A DNA stretch of 64,000 nt from an uncultured Bacteroidales bacterium. Lineage in GTDB: Bacteria; Bacteroidota; Bacteroidia; Bacteroidales; WCHB1-69. The stretch spans positions 23,408-87,407 of the forward strand of contig CAJOFJ010000020.1 of assembly GCA_905233625.1 (NCBI GenBank), given 5' to 3'. Both the position numbers and the translations under genes were made by a program. Positions 18,573-27,455 of the stretch are shown in pieces. The notes under the pieces are model-generated. The model made no database searches. It worked only from the letters and a program-made list of their open reading frames with translations, and was not told the origin of the DNA. The stretch's first letter is position 1. The number at the start of each line of letters is the position of its first letter.

Positions 18573-18620
18573 TATCTTAATGTCTCCACGTCTTAACGTC
18601 TTAACGTCTTAACATATAAC
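18573..18620. repeat. CGTCTTAA tandem octamer array
   Basis: TATCTTAA|TGTCTCCA|CGTCTTAA|CGTCTTAA|CGTCTTAA|CATATAAC. Confidence 0.8.
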
Positions 18621-18633
18621 CACTTTAACAATC

Positions 18634-19648
18634 ATGAACACCCTAAATAGTTTTTCTCCCAACCAAATCGCTATTATCGCAGACCAGAACGTACTGCAAC
18701 TGTTTCCATACTATCTGGATAAGTTATATGCGGATATTCCAAAATTTGTGCTTTCGGTGTTACCTGGCGAACAAAATAAAAACATTGACGAAGTGGTGTA
18801 CCTGTGGCAAAACCTGCAGGAACTGCACATTGACAAAAAAAGTCTCATTATCAATTTTGGAGGCGGAATGGTCATGTACCTATCAGCGAGGCATACCCTT
18901 CATCAACATCCCCACCACCCTGCTCAGCATGATTGATGCAGCGATTGGTGGTAAAAACGGCATCAACCTCAACAACGTGAAAAACGCTGTCGGCACCATC
19001 AATCTGCCCCAAGAGGTTATTATCAACCCTCAATTTCTAATGACCTTGCCACACCAACAGCTACTCAACGGTTTCGGGGAAATGTTGAAATACGCCTTGA
19101 TTGGCAACAAAACTTTATGGGATGAACTGAAAGCATTGAAATCTATTCATTATCAAAATATTAAAAAGGAATGGGTAAATTCTTGCATGGAATTTAAAGA
19201 GAAAACAGTCCAAAAAGATCTGTACGACACTGGTTTGCGCCATATCCTGAATTTCGGGCACACCATCGGACATGGTATTGAGACTTGGACACTGAATAAA
19301 TATGGAGACGCAAGGCCGTGCATTTCCGCAGAAAAAATACCTCACGGTTATGCCGTAGCTTTAGGAATGGTTGCCGAGAGCTATCTATCATACTGTCATG
19401 GACTATTGTCACAATCCGCTTACGAGGAAATTCGCACTGTTATTTTACAAAATTATAATAAGATACTTACGCCACTATCTGACGATGATATCTCAGAAAT
19501 TGTAAAACTCTGTCTCTTCGACAAAAAGAACATTGATGGCCGAATCAATATCACTATGTTGGAAACCATCGGTAAAGCCAGTCCGGATCATTGGGTTAGC
19601 GAGGAGGAATGCGAAGAGGCTATTAGGAATTTAATCGTAGAGGCGTAG
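18634..19648 (+). pseudogene. aroB: 3-dehydroquinate synthase, apparently disrupted by a small internal deletion and frameshift
   Basis: ORF 18634-18936 carries the N-terminus up to IINFGGGMV; another frame continues TYQRGIPFINIPTTLLSMIDAAIGGKNGINLNNVKNAVG... to 19648; the expected DLGGF-type segment between them is missing. Confidence 0.75.
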
Positions 19649-19777
19649 ATGCGTTAAGGCGTGGAGACGTGAAGACATGCACTGTGTGCATTCGTTAAGA
19701 CGACATTTTGTTATTCATCTTTAACGTCTCCACGAACGAGCGAAGCGAGTGTCTCCACGTCTTAACGCCTTAACGTC
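19635..19777. repeat. Composite hairpin/octamer array (locus R4) between convergent aroB and the DUF4301 gene; extends into the aroB 3' end
   Basis: TCGTAGAG|GCGTAGAT|GCGTTAAG|GCGTGGAG|ACGTGAAG|AC-ATGCACTGTGTGCAT...; inverted GAACGAGCGAAGCGAGTG. Confidence 0.88.
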
Positions 19778-21268
19778 CTATCTTTTCAACAAATCAAACA
19801 CCGTCTTCACGGGATTGAAAGTAGCCAAGGGAACCTCAACAAACACGGTAATCCAATACGCCATAGCGCCATTCCACAAGCCAGGAAGCTCCATGGCCTT
19901 GAGGCTGCGGTCGCCATACGATTTCGAGGAGATAAAGCCCTTGGTTTCATCCACATAATCTTTCAGATTAAAGAACTCGCCTTTGTAATTGCGGAAAGCG
20001 CATACCATATCCACCGGGTTGAAATGCGTGGCCTGGCGGGCAATTTCCATCTGCTCAGTATCTTTGGCATCCATCTGCGACGACTCCACAATCTGCAAGC
20101 TTTCCATCTCATCATCAATAACCCAGAACGGACCACCTCCCGGTTCGCCTTCATTTTTTACCATACCGCACACGCGGATAGGACGATTCATCTTCTCGTA
20201 TAAGGCCTCGGGAGTCGGGTCATCATCCACATTGATCATCAGTTCGGTGGAAGCAAAATCCAACATCTCGCACAAGTCCATATCATCCACTTCTCCTGCT
20301 TCGATTTTTTTCAGGTAATAAAAAGTTTTATTCTGTAATTCTATCAGATAAGAGGCCAAGGCTTTCTTATAGGTGAAGGTAATGTCGGCCTTATCTTCTG
20401 TAATCACATTATCTATATTTTTGACAAAAACGATATCCGAATGGATATTGTTCAGATTGCCAATCAACGCTCCGTGACCACCCGGGCGGAACAACAATTC
20501 GCCCTTTTCATTACGGAAAGGCGTATTGTCCAATTCTGCTGCCAAGGTATCGGTGGAAGGATGCTGGATGGAATAAGAAATGTCGTATTTCACGCCGAAA
20601 CGCTCCTCATATGTGGGAAGCACCCTGGCTAACAACTGCTCAAAGCCCTGTTGGTGTTGCGGCGACACAGTGAAATGCAAGCGGCAGTTGCCCTGCTCAT
20701 CGCGGGCATACTGGGCAGCCTCCACCAAATGCTCTTCCACCGCAGTGCGGCAAGCATCCCCATATCGATGGAATTTCAGCAAACCCTTCGGCAAATTGCC
20801 GTAATTCAGTCCCTCTTTTTCCAGAATATAACGCACAATCAGCTTGTAATTCTGATACTCCATCTCATGCTCTATGGCATAGCCATCCTGGGCCATCGCC
20901 TTGCGCAGATCTTCGTAAAAAGCAAATTTTGGCAGTTTCGTCAAAAAAGCTTTCGCTTTCACAGCCATTTCCTCGCTATCATTTTCAAGATAGGAATACA
21001 ACTCCTTGAACATACGCGAAGCCGCTCCTGATGCCGGCACAAATTTGGTAACACTCTTACCTTCAATCAGATGCTCATAATCCGCTACCAAATCCTCAAT
21101 CTGCTCCTCCTCGAGACGTACGATACCGTCATCGATAGTGGCGGGGCGGTCCAAACACACAAATTTGAAACCGTTTTCAAAGAAAGAGAACTGGCGCTGC
21201 ACCTCATTGGGATTGCTGCCGCGGGCCTGAATGAATTGAATGTCTTCGGGGGTGAATTGGATTTTCAT
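19778..21268 (-). CDS. DUF4301 family protein
   Basis: MKIQFTPEDIQFIQARGSNPNEVQRQFSFFENGFKFVCLDRPATIDDGI...FVPASGAASRMFKELY...RPGGHGALIGNLN; internal Met start preferred over 21316. Confidence 0.85.
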   Translation of the reverse strand: MKIQFTPEDIQFIQARGSNPNEVQRQFSFFENGFKFVCLDRPATIDDGIVRLEEEQIEDLVADYEHLIEGKSVTKFVPASGAASRMFKELYSYLENDSEEMAVKAKAFLTKLPKFAFYEDLRKAMAQDGYAIEHEMEYQNYKLIVRYILEKEGLNYGNLPKGLLKFHRYGDACRTAVEEHLVEAAQYARDEQGNCRLHFTVSPQHQQGFEQLLARVLPTYEERFGVKYDISYSIQHPSTDTLAAELDNTPFRNEKGELLFRPGGHGALIGNLNNIHSDIVFVKNIDNVITEDKADITFTYKKALASYLIELQNKTFYYLKKIEAGEVDDMDLCEMLDFASTELMINVDDDPTPEALYEKMNRPIRVCGMVKNEGEPGGGPFWVIDDEMESLQIVESSQMDAKDTEQMEIARQATHFNPVDMVCAFRNYKGEFFNLKDYVDETKGFISSKSYGDRSLKAMELPGLWNGAMAYWITVFVEVPLATFNPVKTVFDLLKR

Positions 21269-21347
21269 AATATCGAATTTTGAAAAAACAAAATTACAGT
21301 TTTTTTTTGAATTCAAAGTTCAAATTTATTAGTGTGCAAATAAAAAT

Positions 21348-21471
21348 CGTTAAGACATTCGCTTCGCTCATTCGTTAAGACGTTAAGACATGCACTGCGT
21401 GCATTCGTGAAGACGAAATTCGCCTCTACGTCTCCACGAACGAGCGAAGCGAGTGTATCCACGTCTTCACG
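21348..21471. repeat. Composite hairpin/octamer array (locus R5) between divergent genes
   Basis: ACATTCGCTTCGCTCATTCGTTAAG, ATGCACTGCGTGCAT (21390-21404), inverted GAACGAGCGAAGCGAGTG. Confidence 0.88.
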
Positions 21472-21486
21472 AATCACAAAATTCCG

Positions 21487-21494
21487 TATCTTTG
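21487..21494 (+). promoter_or_regulatory. -7 element TATCTTTG upstream of the HAD gene
   Basis: ccgTATCTTTGcag, 21 nt before the ATG at 21515. Confidence 0.55.
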
Positions 21495-21514
21495 CAGTCC
21501 AAATTTGAAAGACG

Positions 21515-22387
21515 ATGAAAAGCAAGAGAACAGTAGCGATTGCCTATGATTTTGACGGCACCCTGGCGGCCGGTAATATGCAGGAATACAACTTTATTCC
21601 TGACCTCAACATGAACAAGGGCGAATTCTGGGGCGAAGCCAACCAACTGGCCATGGACAATGATATGGACGAGGTGCTTGCCTACCTGTATCTCATGCTT
21701 ACCAAAGCCAAAGAAAAAAATATCTCCATCCATAAGGAGACCTTTATTCGTTACGGCGAACACATCACCTTTTTCAAAGGAGTGGAAAGTTATTTTGAAC
21801 GTATGAATGCCTATGCGAAAACCAAGAATCTGGTTCTTGAACACCATATTATTTCTTCTGGTTTACGTGAATTTGTACAAGGAACTTCCATCGCCAAACA
21901 TTTCAAAAACATCTTCGCTTCCGGCTTCCAATACGACAAAAATGGTGTGGCCTGCTGGCCTGCCTTGGCAGTCAACTACACCAATAAAACACAATTTTTG
22001 TTCAGAATCAACAAGGGTATCAATAATTCTTATGATAACACATTGATTAATAAGATTGTACCAGAGGATGACAAACCTGTTCCCTTTTCCAATATGATTT
22101 ATTTGGGCGATGGGGAGACCGATGTGCCTGCCATGAAAATGGTGAAATTGCAAGGCGGTAACACCATTGCAGTATATAATCCTGATGCCAAGCGAACCAA
22201 CTCGCCACGGCGGTCACCGAGAGAAATATGCCTCGAGATTATCCAACATAAACGTGCAGACTATATCGCTCCCGCTGACTATTCCGAAGGCAGTGAATTG
22301 GATGTGATTATCAAGAAGGTAATTGACAAGATTGCCATGGAGCAGGATCTTATCGAGCTGAAAGACAAGATTATGAACGGACAGTAG
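21515..22387 (+). CDS. HAD-superfamily phosphatase (phosphoserine phosphatase-like)
   Basis: VAIAYDFDGTLAAGNMQEYNFIP; HHIISSGLREFVQGT; MIYLGDGETDVPAMKMVK. Confidence 0.85.
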   Translation: MKSKRTVAIAYDFDGTLAAGNMQEYNFIPDLNMNKGEFWGEANQLAMDNDMDEVLAYLYLMLTKAKEKNISIHKETFIRYGEHITFFKGVESYFERMNAYAKTKNLVLEHHIISSGLREFVQGTSIAKHFKNIFASGFQYDKNGVACWPALAVNYTNKTQFLFRINKGINNSYDNTLINKIVPEDDKPVPFSNMIYLGDGETDVPAMKMVKLQGGNTIAVYNPDAKRTNSPRRSPREICLEIIQHKRADYIAPADYSEGSELDVIIKKVIDKIAMEQDLIELKDKIMNGQ

Positions 22388-23543
22388 CGTTCAGATTTTC
22401 CATCGCTTTTTCCAAGGTTACTCTGGGACAGGCCACATTGATTCTGAAATGATTCAGGCCTTCCTCGCCAAAAATAGCCCCGTCATTTAATGCAATCTGT
22501 GCTTTGTCCACCAGCAGGCGGAACAGTTGCTTATGGCTCATGCCCAAAGCGCTAAAATCCAGCCAAGGCAGATAAGTGGCTTCATGACGGAAAGTCTTGA
22601 TTTCCGGAATGTTTTCTTTTATATACTGTTGAATAAAATCTACGTTTCCCTTTACGTATTGCAACAATTGTGAAAGCCATTCTTCCCCTTTCGTGTAGCA
22701 GGCTTCCAGCGCCACCTCCCCGAAAATATTGCCCACAAAAATGTGAATGCCATCATACATCAACTTCTCAAAGCGCTTACGAAGCTCAGTATTGGAAATG
22801 ATGATTTCAGACGTGGATAAACCTGCCAAATTAAAGGTTTTGCTGGGAGCCATGCAAGTAATGGTATTTTGAGCAATTCCTTCGGAAATACTGGCCATAG
22901 GCGTATGTTTATACCCTGGCATGATCAAATCGGAATGAATCTCGTCGGAAATCAATAGACAGTGATATTTCAGGCAAAGTTCGCCCACTTTTTTCAATTC
23001 TTCTTTCGTCCAACAGCGGCCCAACGGATTATGAGGATTGCACAGTATCATCATTTTTACTCCTTGTCGCAAACAGTCTTCCATATGATTGTAATCCATT
23101 TCGTAATGGTCACCCACTAATTTCAGAGGATCACGAATAATCTGCCGGTCTTGATTTTCAACCACATAATAAAATGGGTGATACACAGGCGTTTGCACCA
23201 ACACCTTGTCGCCTGGAGCAGTGAAAGCCTGTACCAAAAAAGACAAGCCCGGCACGATGCCCGGGGCAAAATAGATCCAATCCTTCTCAATTGTCCACTG
23301 ATGCCGACGTTGCATCCAGTTGATAATGGACTGATAAAATCCCTCAGAATGAATAAAATATCCCAATACGGGATGTTTCATTCTATTTTCTATTGCTTCA
23401 AATACAAAATCCGGAGTGCGGAAATCCATATCGGCCACCCAAAGAGGAATCAGATTATCGGCACCATAAATATCCTGATAGCCGTCGTATTTCACGCAAT
23501 TGGTGCGTTTTCTGTCAATTATCTCATCAAAATTATATTTCAT
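22371..23543 (-). CDS. MalY/PatB family PLP-dependent aminotransferase / C-S lyase
   Basis: RKRTNCVKYDG...IPLWVADMDFRTPDFVFEAI...LCNPHNPLGRCWTKEEL...SDEIHSDLIMPG...APSKTFNLAGL. Confidence 0.9.
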   Translation of the reverse strand: MKYNFDEIIDRKRTNCVKYDGYQDIYGADNLIPLWVADMDFRTPDFVFEAIENRMKHPVLGYFIHSEGFYQSIINWMQRRHQWTIEKDWIYFAPGIVPGLSFLVQAFTAPGDKVLVQTPVYHPFYYVVENQDRQIIRDPLKLVGDHYEMDYNHMEDCLRQGVKMMILCNPHNPLGRCWTKEELKKVGELCLKYHCLLISDEIHSDLIMPGYKHTPMASISEGIAQNTITCMAPSKTFNLAGLSTSEIIISNTELRKRFEKLMYDGIHIFVGNIFGEVALEACYTKGEEWLSQLLQYVKGNVDFIQQYIKENIPEIKTFRHEATYLPWLDFSALGMSHKQLFRLLVDKAQIALNDGAIFGEEGLNHFRINVACPRVTLEKAMENLNATVRS

Positions 23544-23639
23544 CCTTGTTATTTTTTCGGGATTGCAAAATTGTGTTTTCTGTATAATTATTGTGCTATC
23601 AAACGCTTGAAAATGAGCGAAATAAAATATAAATATGTT

Positions 23640-24395
23640 TTAAATCCAGTCTTTCAACCAATAATAAGACAATGCTATATATTCACGGATACATTTGATT
23701 TCAAGTTCCAGATAATTCCAATATGTATATCTGAGTTTAATGCTTTTCACACTAGGAACAAAGTTGTTGCCATGTAACTTTTCCTTGTTCAGCTTCAGAT
23801 CAAAATCCACAGCATGCTCAAACGAAGCAATTCCTCTAATTTTATTAAAACCGCATTTTCTCAAACATTTTAATGTACGAGACAAGTGTTCTGGTGATGA
23901 AATAACCAACAACGACTTTTGTTTCAAATAAGGAAATGTTTCGGCAAGACAAACGGTTTGAGAACGGGTGTTGCTGCCATCTGTCATATATATTATGCTG
24001 TCCGCAGATACCCCATAATTTACAAGGAATCTTTTCATTTCTTCTTGACATACAGAATCTTCTGGATGGACAAGTACAATTGGTTTGTGTATAGCGTTTG
24101 CAAATTCAGCCGTATAATATAGTCTAAGCAAATTACTTTCGGATGGCATTCCTCCACCACCGTACATTATGACATAGTCTGGTGAAAAAACACTATCATT
24201 AACCCCGTCCCTCACTGTGTCCTCACCCAAATACCAGTACATGTGGAATGGAACAGGAGTAAACGCCAATATTCCTAATGTTATGAATACTATCCCAATA
24301 GTGAAGACTATCCACTTTAATAATAAATCTATTCTCATTGTTTTTAGGGAACTTGCCATGAGAGCTTGGCAGTGTTTGAGTTTTATCGCGAACAA
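23640..24395 (-). CDS. YdcF/ElyC (DUF218-like) membrane protein
   Basis: N-terminal TM helix; YVIMYGGGGMPSESNLLRLYYTAEFANAIHKPIVL; SNTRSQTVCLAETFPYLKQKSLLVISSPEHLSRTL. Confidence 0.7.
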   Translation of the reverse strand: MFAIKLKHCQALMASSLKTMRIDLLLKWIVFTIGIVFITLGILAFTPVPFHMYWYLGEDTVRDGVNDSVFSPDYVIMYGGGGMPSESNLLRLYYTAEFANAIHKPIVLVHPEDSVCQEEMKRFLVNYGVSADSIIYMTDGSNTRSQTVCLAETFPYLKQKSLLVISSPEHLSRTLKCLRKCGFNKIRGIASFEHAVDFDLKLNKEKLHGNNFVPSVKSIKLRYTYWNYLELEIKCIREYIALSYYWLKDWI

Positions 24396-24492
24396 TTTTT
24401 ATTAAACTGCAAAAATAACATATTTTTATTTTACTGAAAAATGCTGATAGAAAAAAAAAGATACGTATTTTTGCATACATTTTTTTTGCATC

Positions 24493-25779
24493 ATGACTAA
24501 TCAAGAAAAAGACCAGATTATCGCTTTAATCAAGCAGGAAGTGATTCCTGCCACAGGTTGTACCGAACCCGTTGCCGTTGCCTTGGCCGTAGCCAAAGCC
24601 AAAGAAACTCTGGGAGCTGTTCCCAAACAGATTCAATTGTTCTTGAGCGCCAATATCTTGAAAAACGCCATGGGTGTGGGTATCCCCGGCACTGGTATGT
24701 TCGGATTGCCTATCGCCATCGCCCTGGGAGCCCTGATAGGCAGATCTGAATACGAACTGAACGTGCTCAAAGACACCACCCCTGAGGCGGTTGAGCAAGC
24801 CAAACAATATATCCAAGAGCAGCGTATCCAGATTCAGCAGAAAAAAGACACAGAAGAGAAACTGTATATTGAAGTGCGTGTGCACAATGGCGACGACAAT
24901 GCCAAAGTGGTGATTGCTCACGAACACACCCATTTCGCCCTGATTGTGAAGAATGGCCAGGTATTATTGGACCAAAGCGCAAAGGTTGAGACCGAAAAAA
25001 ACGATAACCAAGTAAAACTCAATTTGCGCAAAGTATATGACTTTGCCACCACCACCCCAAGTATGGAACTGAGTTTTATCTTGAAAGCGGTAGAATTGAA
25101 CAGCAAAGCCGCTGAGGTAGGGTTAAAGAAAAACCCCGGTCATTCGTTAGGAAACACTATTTTGCACCAGCCCAAAAAGAAATTCTTCGGCAAACACAGC
25201 CTTTATGCGAAGATACTGTCCGCCACCTCTGCCGCCTGCGACGCCCGTATGGCGGGAGAAATGATACCCGTAATGAGCAATTCAGGCAGCGGCAACCAAG
25301 GTATTGCCGCCACCATGCCCGTGGTTGTTTACGCCAAAGAAAGAAGAAAAACAAAAGAGGAGCTGGTAAGAGCACTGATTTTAAGTCACCTGACTGTTAT
25401 ATACATCAAACAAAGTTTCGGACGCTTATCGCCTTTGTGCGGTTGTGTAGTCGCTGCCACAGGTTCCGCCTGTGGCCTGACTTATTTGATGGACGGCACT
25501 TACGAGCAGATTGCCTATGCTGTGAAAAACATGATTGCCAACATTACCGGTATGATTTGCGACGGAGCCAAGCCCAGCTGCTCATTGAAAGTTGCCACAG
25601 GAGCCTCTACCGCCATCCTTTCATCGATGTTAGCTATTGAAAACAAGACGGTTAGCGCGGTGGAAGGTATTATTACCGATGACGTGGATCAGTGCATCCT
25701 CAACATGAATGCAATAGGCACAAAAGGAATGTCCCGCACCGATGAATTGGTGCTGGACATGATGACGCATAAAAATTAA
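24493..25779 (+). CDS. L-cysteine desulfidase / L-serine dehydratase alpha-like (UPF0597) family
   Basis: PATGCTEPVAVALAVAKA; GNQGIAATMPVVVYA; NMIANITGMICDGAKPSCSLKVATG. Confidence 0.9.
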   Translation: MTNQEKDQIIALIKQEVIPATGCTEPVAVALAVAKAKETLGAVPKQIQLFLSANILKNAMGVGIPGTGMFGLPIAIALGALIGRSEYELNVLKDTTPEAVEQAKQYIQEQRIQIQQKKDTEEKLYIEVRVHNGDDNAKVVIAHEHTHFALIVKNGQVLLDQSAKVETEKNDNQVKLNLRKVYDFATTTPSMELSFILKAVELNSKAAEVGLKKNPGHSLGNTILHQPKKKFFGKHSLYAKILSATSAACDARMAGEMIPVMSNSGSGNQGIAATMPVVVYAKERRKTKEELVRALILSHLTVIYIKQSFGRLSPLCGCVVAATGSACGLTYLMDGTYEQIAYAVKNMIANITGMICDGAKPSCSLKVATGASTAILSSMLAIENKTVSAVEGIITDDVDQCILNMNAIGTKGMSRTDELVLDMMTHKN

Positions 25780-25800
25780 TCTCCGTAATAAATTCAGGCT

Positions 25801-26313
25801 TTATTTAATGCCCAATTTATGTTTTACCTTGGCTGAAATATCTTCGCCCTGTTCGTAGTATGTAAGTGTAGAAGTATCAAAGATATATGTAAAGTTAAAT
25901 TCTTTTCCCACCTCTTTGATAGCATTCAGTATTTTCTCCTGGAAAGGTTTTAACAATTCCAGTTGCTTGGCTTGCAATTCCTGTTCGGCAGACTGTGAAA
26001 AATCCTGAATACGCTTATACATATTTGTCAGCTCATCTTCTTTGATTTTCAGAACAGCTGGGGAAGAGGTTCCCTTACTCGCCATCTGTTGGTATTCTTC
26101 CTGTTTTTTCTGAAATTCGCTGGCCATCTCCTCACCTGTGGCCTGCAATTCAGTTTGCATATCCGCAATAACTTTCTGCACTGTGTCGATTCCCGGCATC
26201 ACTTTGATGATTTCTCCGTAATCTACATGACCGAATTTTGCTTTTTGCTGGGCAAAAGAGGCAAAGGGGCATAACAATGCAGCCAAAAATATAATGATGA
26301 ATATCCTTTTCAT
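25801..26313 (-). CDS. OmpH/Skp family periplasmic chaperone
   Basis: Signal peptide; KFGHVDYGEIIKVMPGIDTVQK; coiled-coil centre; FTYIFDTSTLTYYEQGEDISAKVKHKLGIK. Confidence 0.85.
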   Translation of the reverse strand: MKRIFIIIFLAALLCPFASFAQQKAKFGHVDYGEIIKVMPGIDTVQKVIADMQTELQATGEEMASEFQKKQEEYQQMASKGTSSPAVLKIKEDELTNMYKRIQDFSQSAEQELQAKQLELLKPFQEKILNAIKEVGKEFNFTYIFDTSTLTYYEQGEDISAKVKHKLGIK

Positions 26314-26322
26314 GTTTTCCTC

Positions 26323-26841
26323 TTATTTTTTGATTCCCAGTTTTGCTTTGACCATCGGAGTAACATCTATTCCATTATCATAGAACAAAAGAATCTGAGT
26401 ATCAAATATATATGCAAATCCCTGTTCTTTTGCCACCTGGCTGATAGCTTCTTGAATTTTATCCTGGAAAGGTTTGGCCAATTCGTATTGTTTTTCTTCC
26501 AAATCATCCTGCACACCATATTGGAATTCCTGGATACGGGTTTGCAAATCCACTAATTCTTTCTCTCTGATTTGTCTGACGGAAGAACTCATGGTTCCGG
26601 CTTCTCTGTCAAATTTATCTTTTTTGGTCTGAAATTCCTCTACCATTCCGGCATACAATTCTTCCAATTCTGCCTTGAAAGCATTCAATTTGATTTGAAG
26701 AGAATCAATACCTGGCATAGCCTGAAGGATTTCGCCAGAATTAACATGTCCGTACTTTCCTTGTGTTTGAGCTTGAACTGAGCACACTGATACCGCCATA
26801 ATAACGGCCAATGACAATAAAATCTTTTTCATTTGCTTCAA
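26323..26841 (-). CDS. OmpH/Skp family periplasmic chaperone (second paralog)
   Basis: GKYGHVNSGEILQAMPGIDSLQ; GFAYIFDTQILLFYDNGIDVTPMVKAKLGIKK. Confidence 0.85.
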   Translation of the reverse strand: MKQMKKILLSLAVIMAVSVCSVQAQTQGKYGHVNSGEILQAMPGIDSLQIKLNAFKAELEELYAGMVEEFQTKKDKFDREAGTMSSSVRQIREKELVDLQTRIQEFQYGVQDDLEEKQYELAKPFQDKIQEAISQVAKEQGFAYIFDTQILLFYDNGIDVTPMVKAKLGIKK

Positions 26842-26862
26842 AAAATCTATAAATTAATACTG

Positions 26863-27399
26863 TTATTCGTCGTCATTATCACGATTGGGAGAAATGCCCA
26901 GTTTTTGCATAATTTGTTCGTTGATATCCCATTTTGGATCGGCATAAACGATAGTCATATCGCCGGCCACGTCAAAAACAAAAGCAAAACCACGGTCTTT
27001 GGCATAATCCTGGATAGCGGTAAATACCCTGTCTTGGATAGGTTTTACCAATTCCTCTCTCTTCTTGAACAAGTCGCCGTCGGTACCGAAACGTTTTTTC
27101 TGCAGATTTTTAGCAGCTTGTTCTGCGGCAATAATGGCATCCTCGCGACTTTGCTTCATTTTGTCGGGCAAGGTAATCGCTTCCACCTGATATTTTTTAT
27201 ACATGGAATCGATACTCTTGAATTGTTGTTCGATTTCGTTTTGCCATTCCACCGCCAGACGATCCAACTCGGCCTGTGCTTCAACGTACTCAGGCATATT
27301 GGACAATATATATTCTGAATCGATATACGCATATTTTTGACTGAAAAGAGGCAGAGCTATCAAAGATATCAGCACTAAGGTTAAAAAGATCTTTTTCAT
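26863..27399 (-). CDS. OmpH/Skp family periplasmic chaperone (third paralog)
   Basis: KYAYIDSEYILSNMPEYVEAQAELDRL; GFAFVFDVAGDMTIVYADPKWDINEQIMQKLGI. Confidence 0.87.
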   Translation of the reverse strand: MKKIFLTLVLISLIALPLFSQKYAYIDSEYILSNMPEYVEAQAELDRLAVEWQNEIEQQFKSIDSMYKKYQVEAITLPDKMKQSREDAIIAAEQAAKNLQKKRFGTDGDLFKKREELVKPIQDRVFTAIQDYAKDRGFAFVFDVAGDMTIVYADPKWDINEQIMQKLGISPNRDNDDE

Positions 27400-27455
27400 G
27401 ATTTTATTTTTTTTGATTACTAACGATTTTAATGAACATATATTGTTTTAGACTA

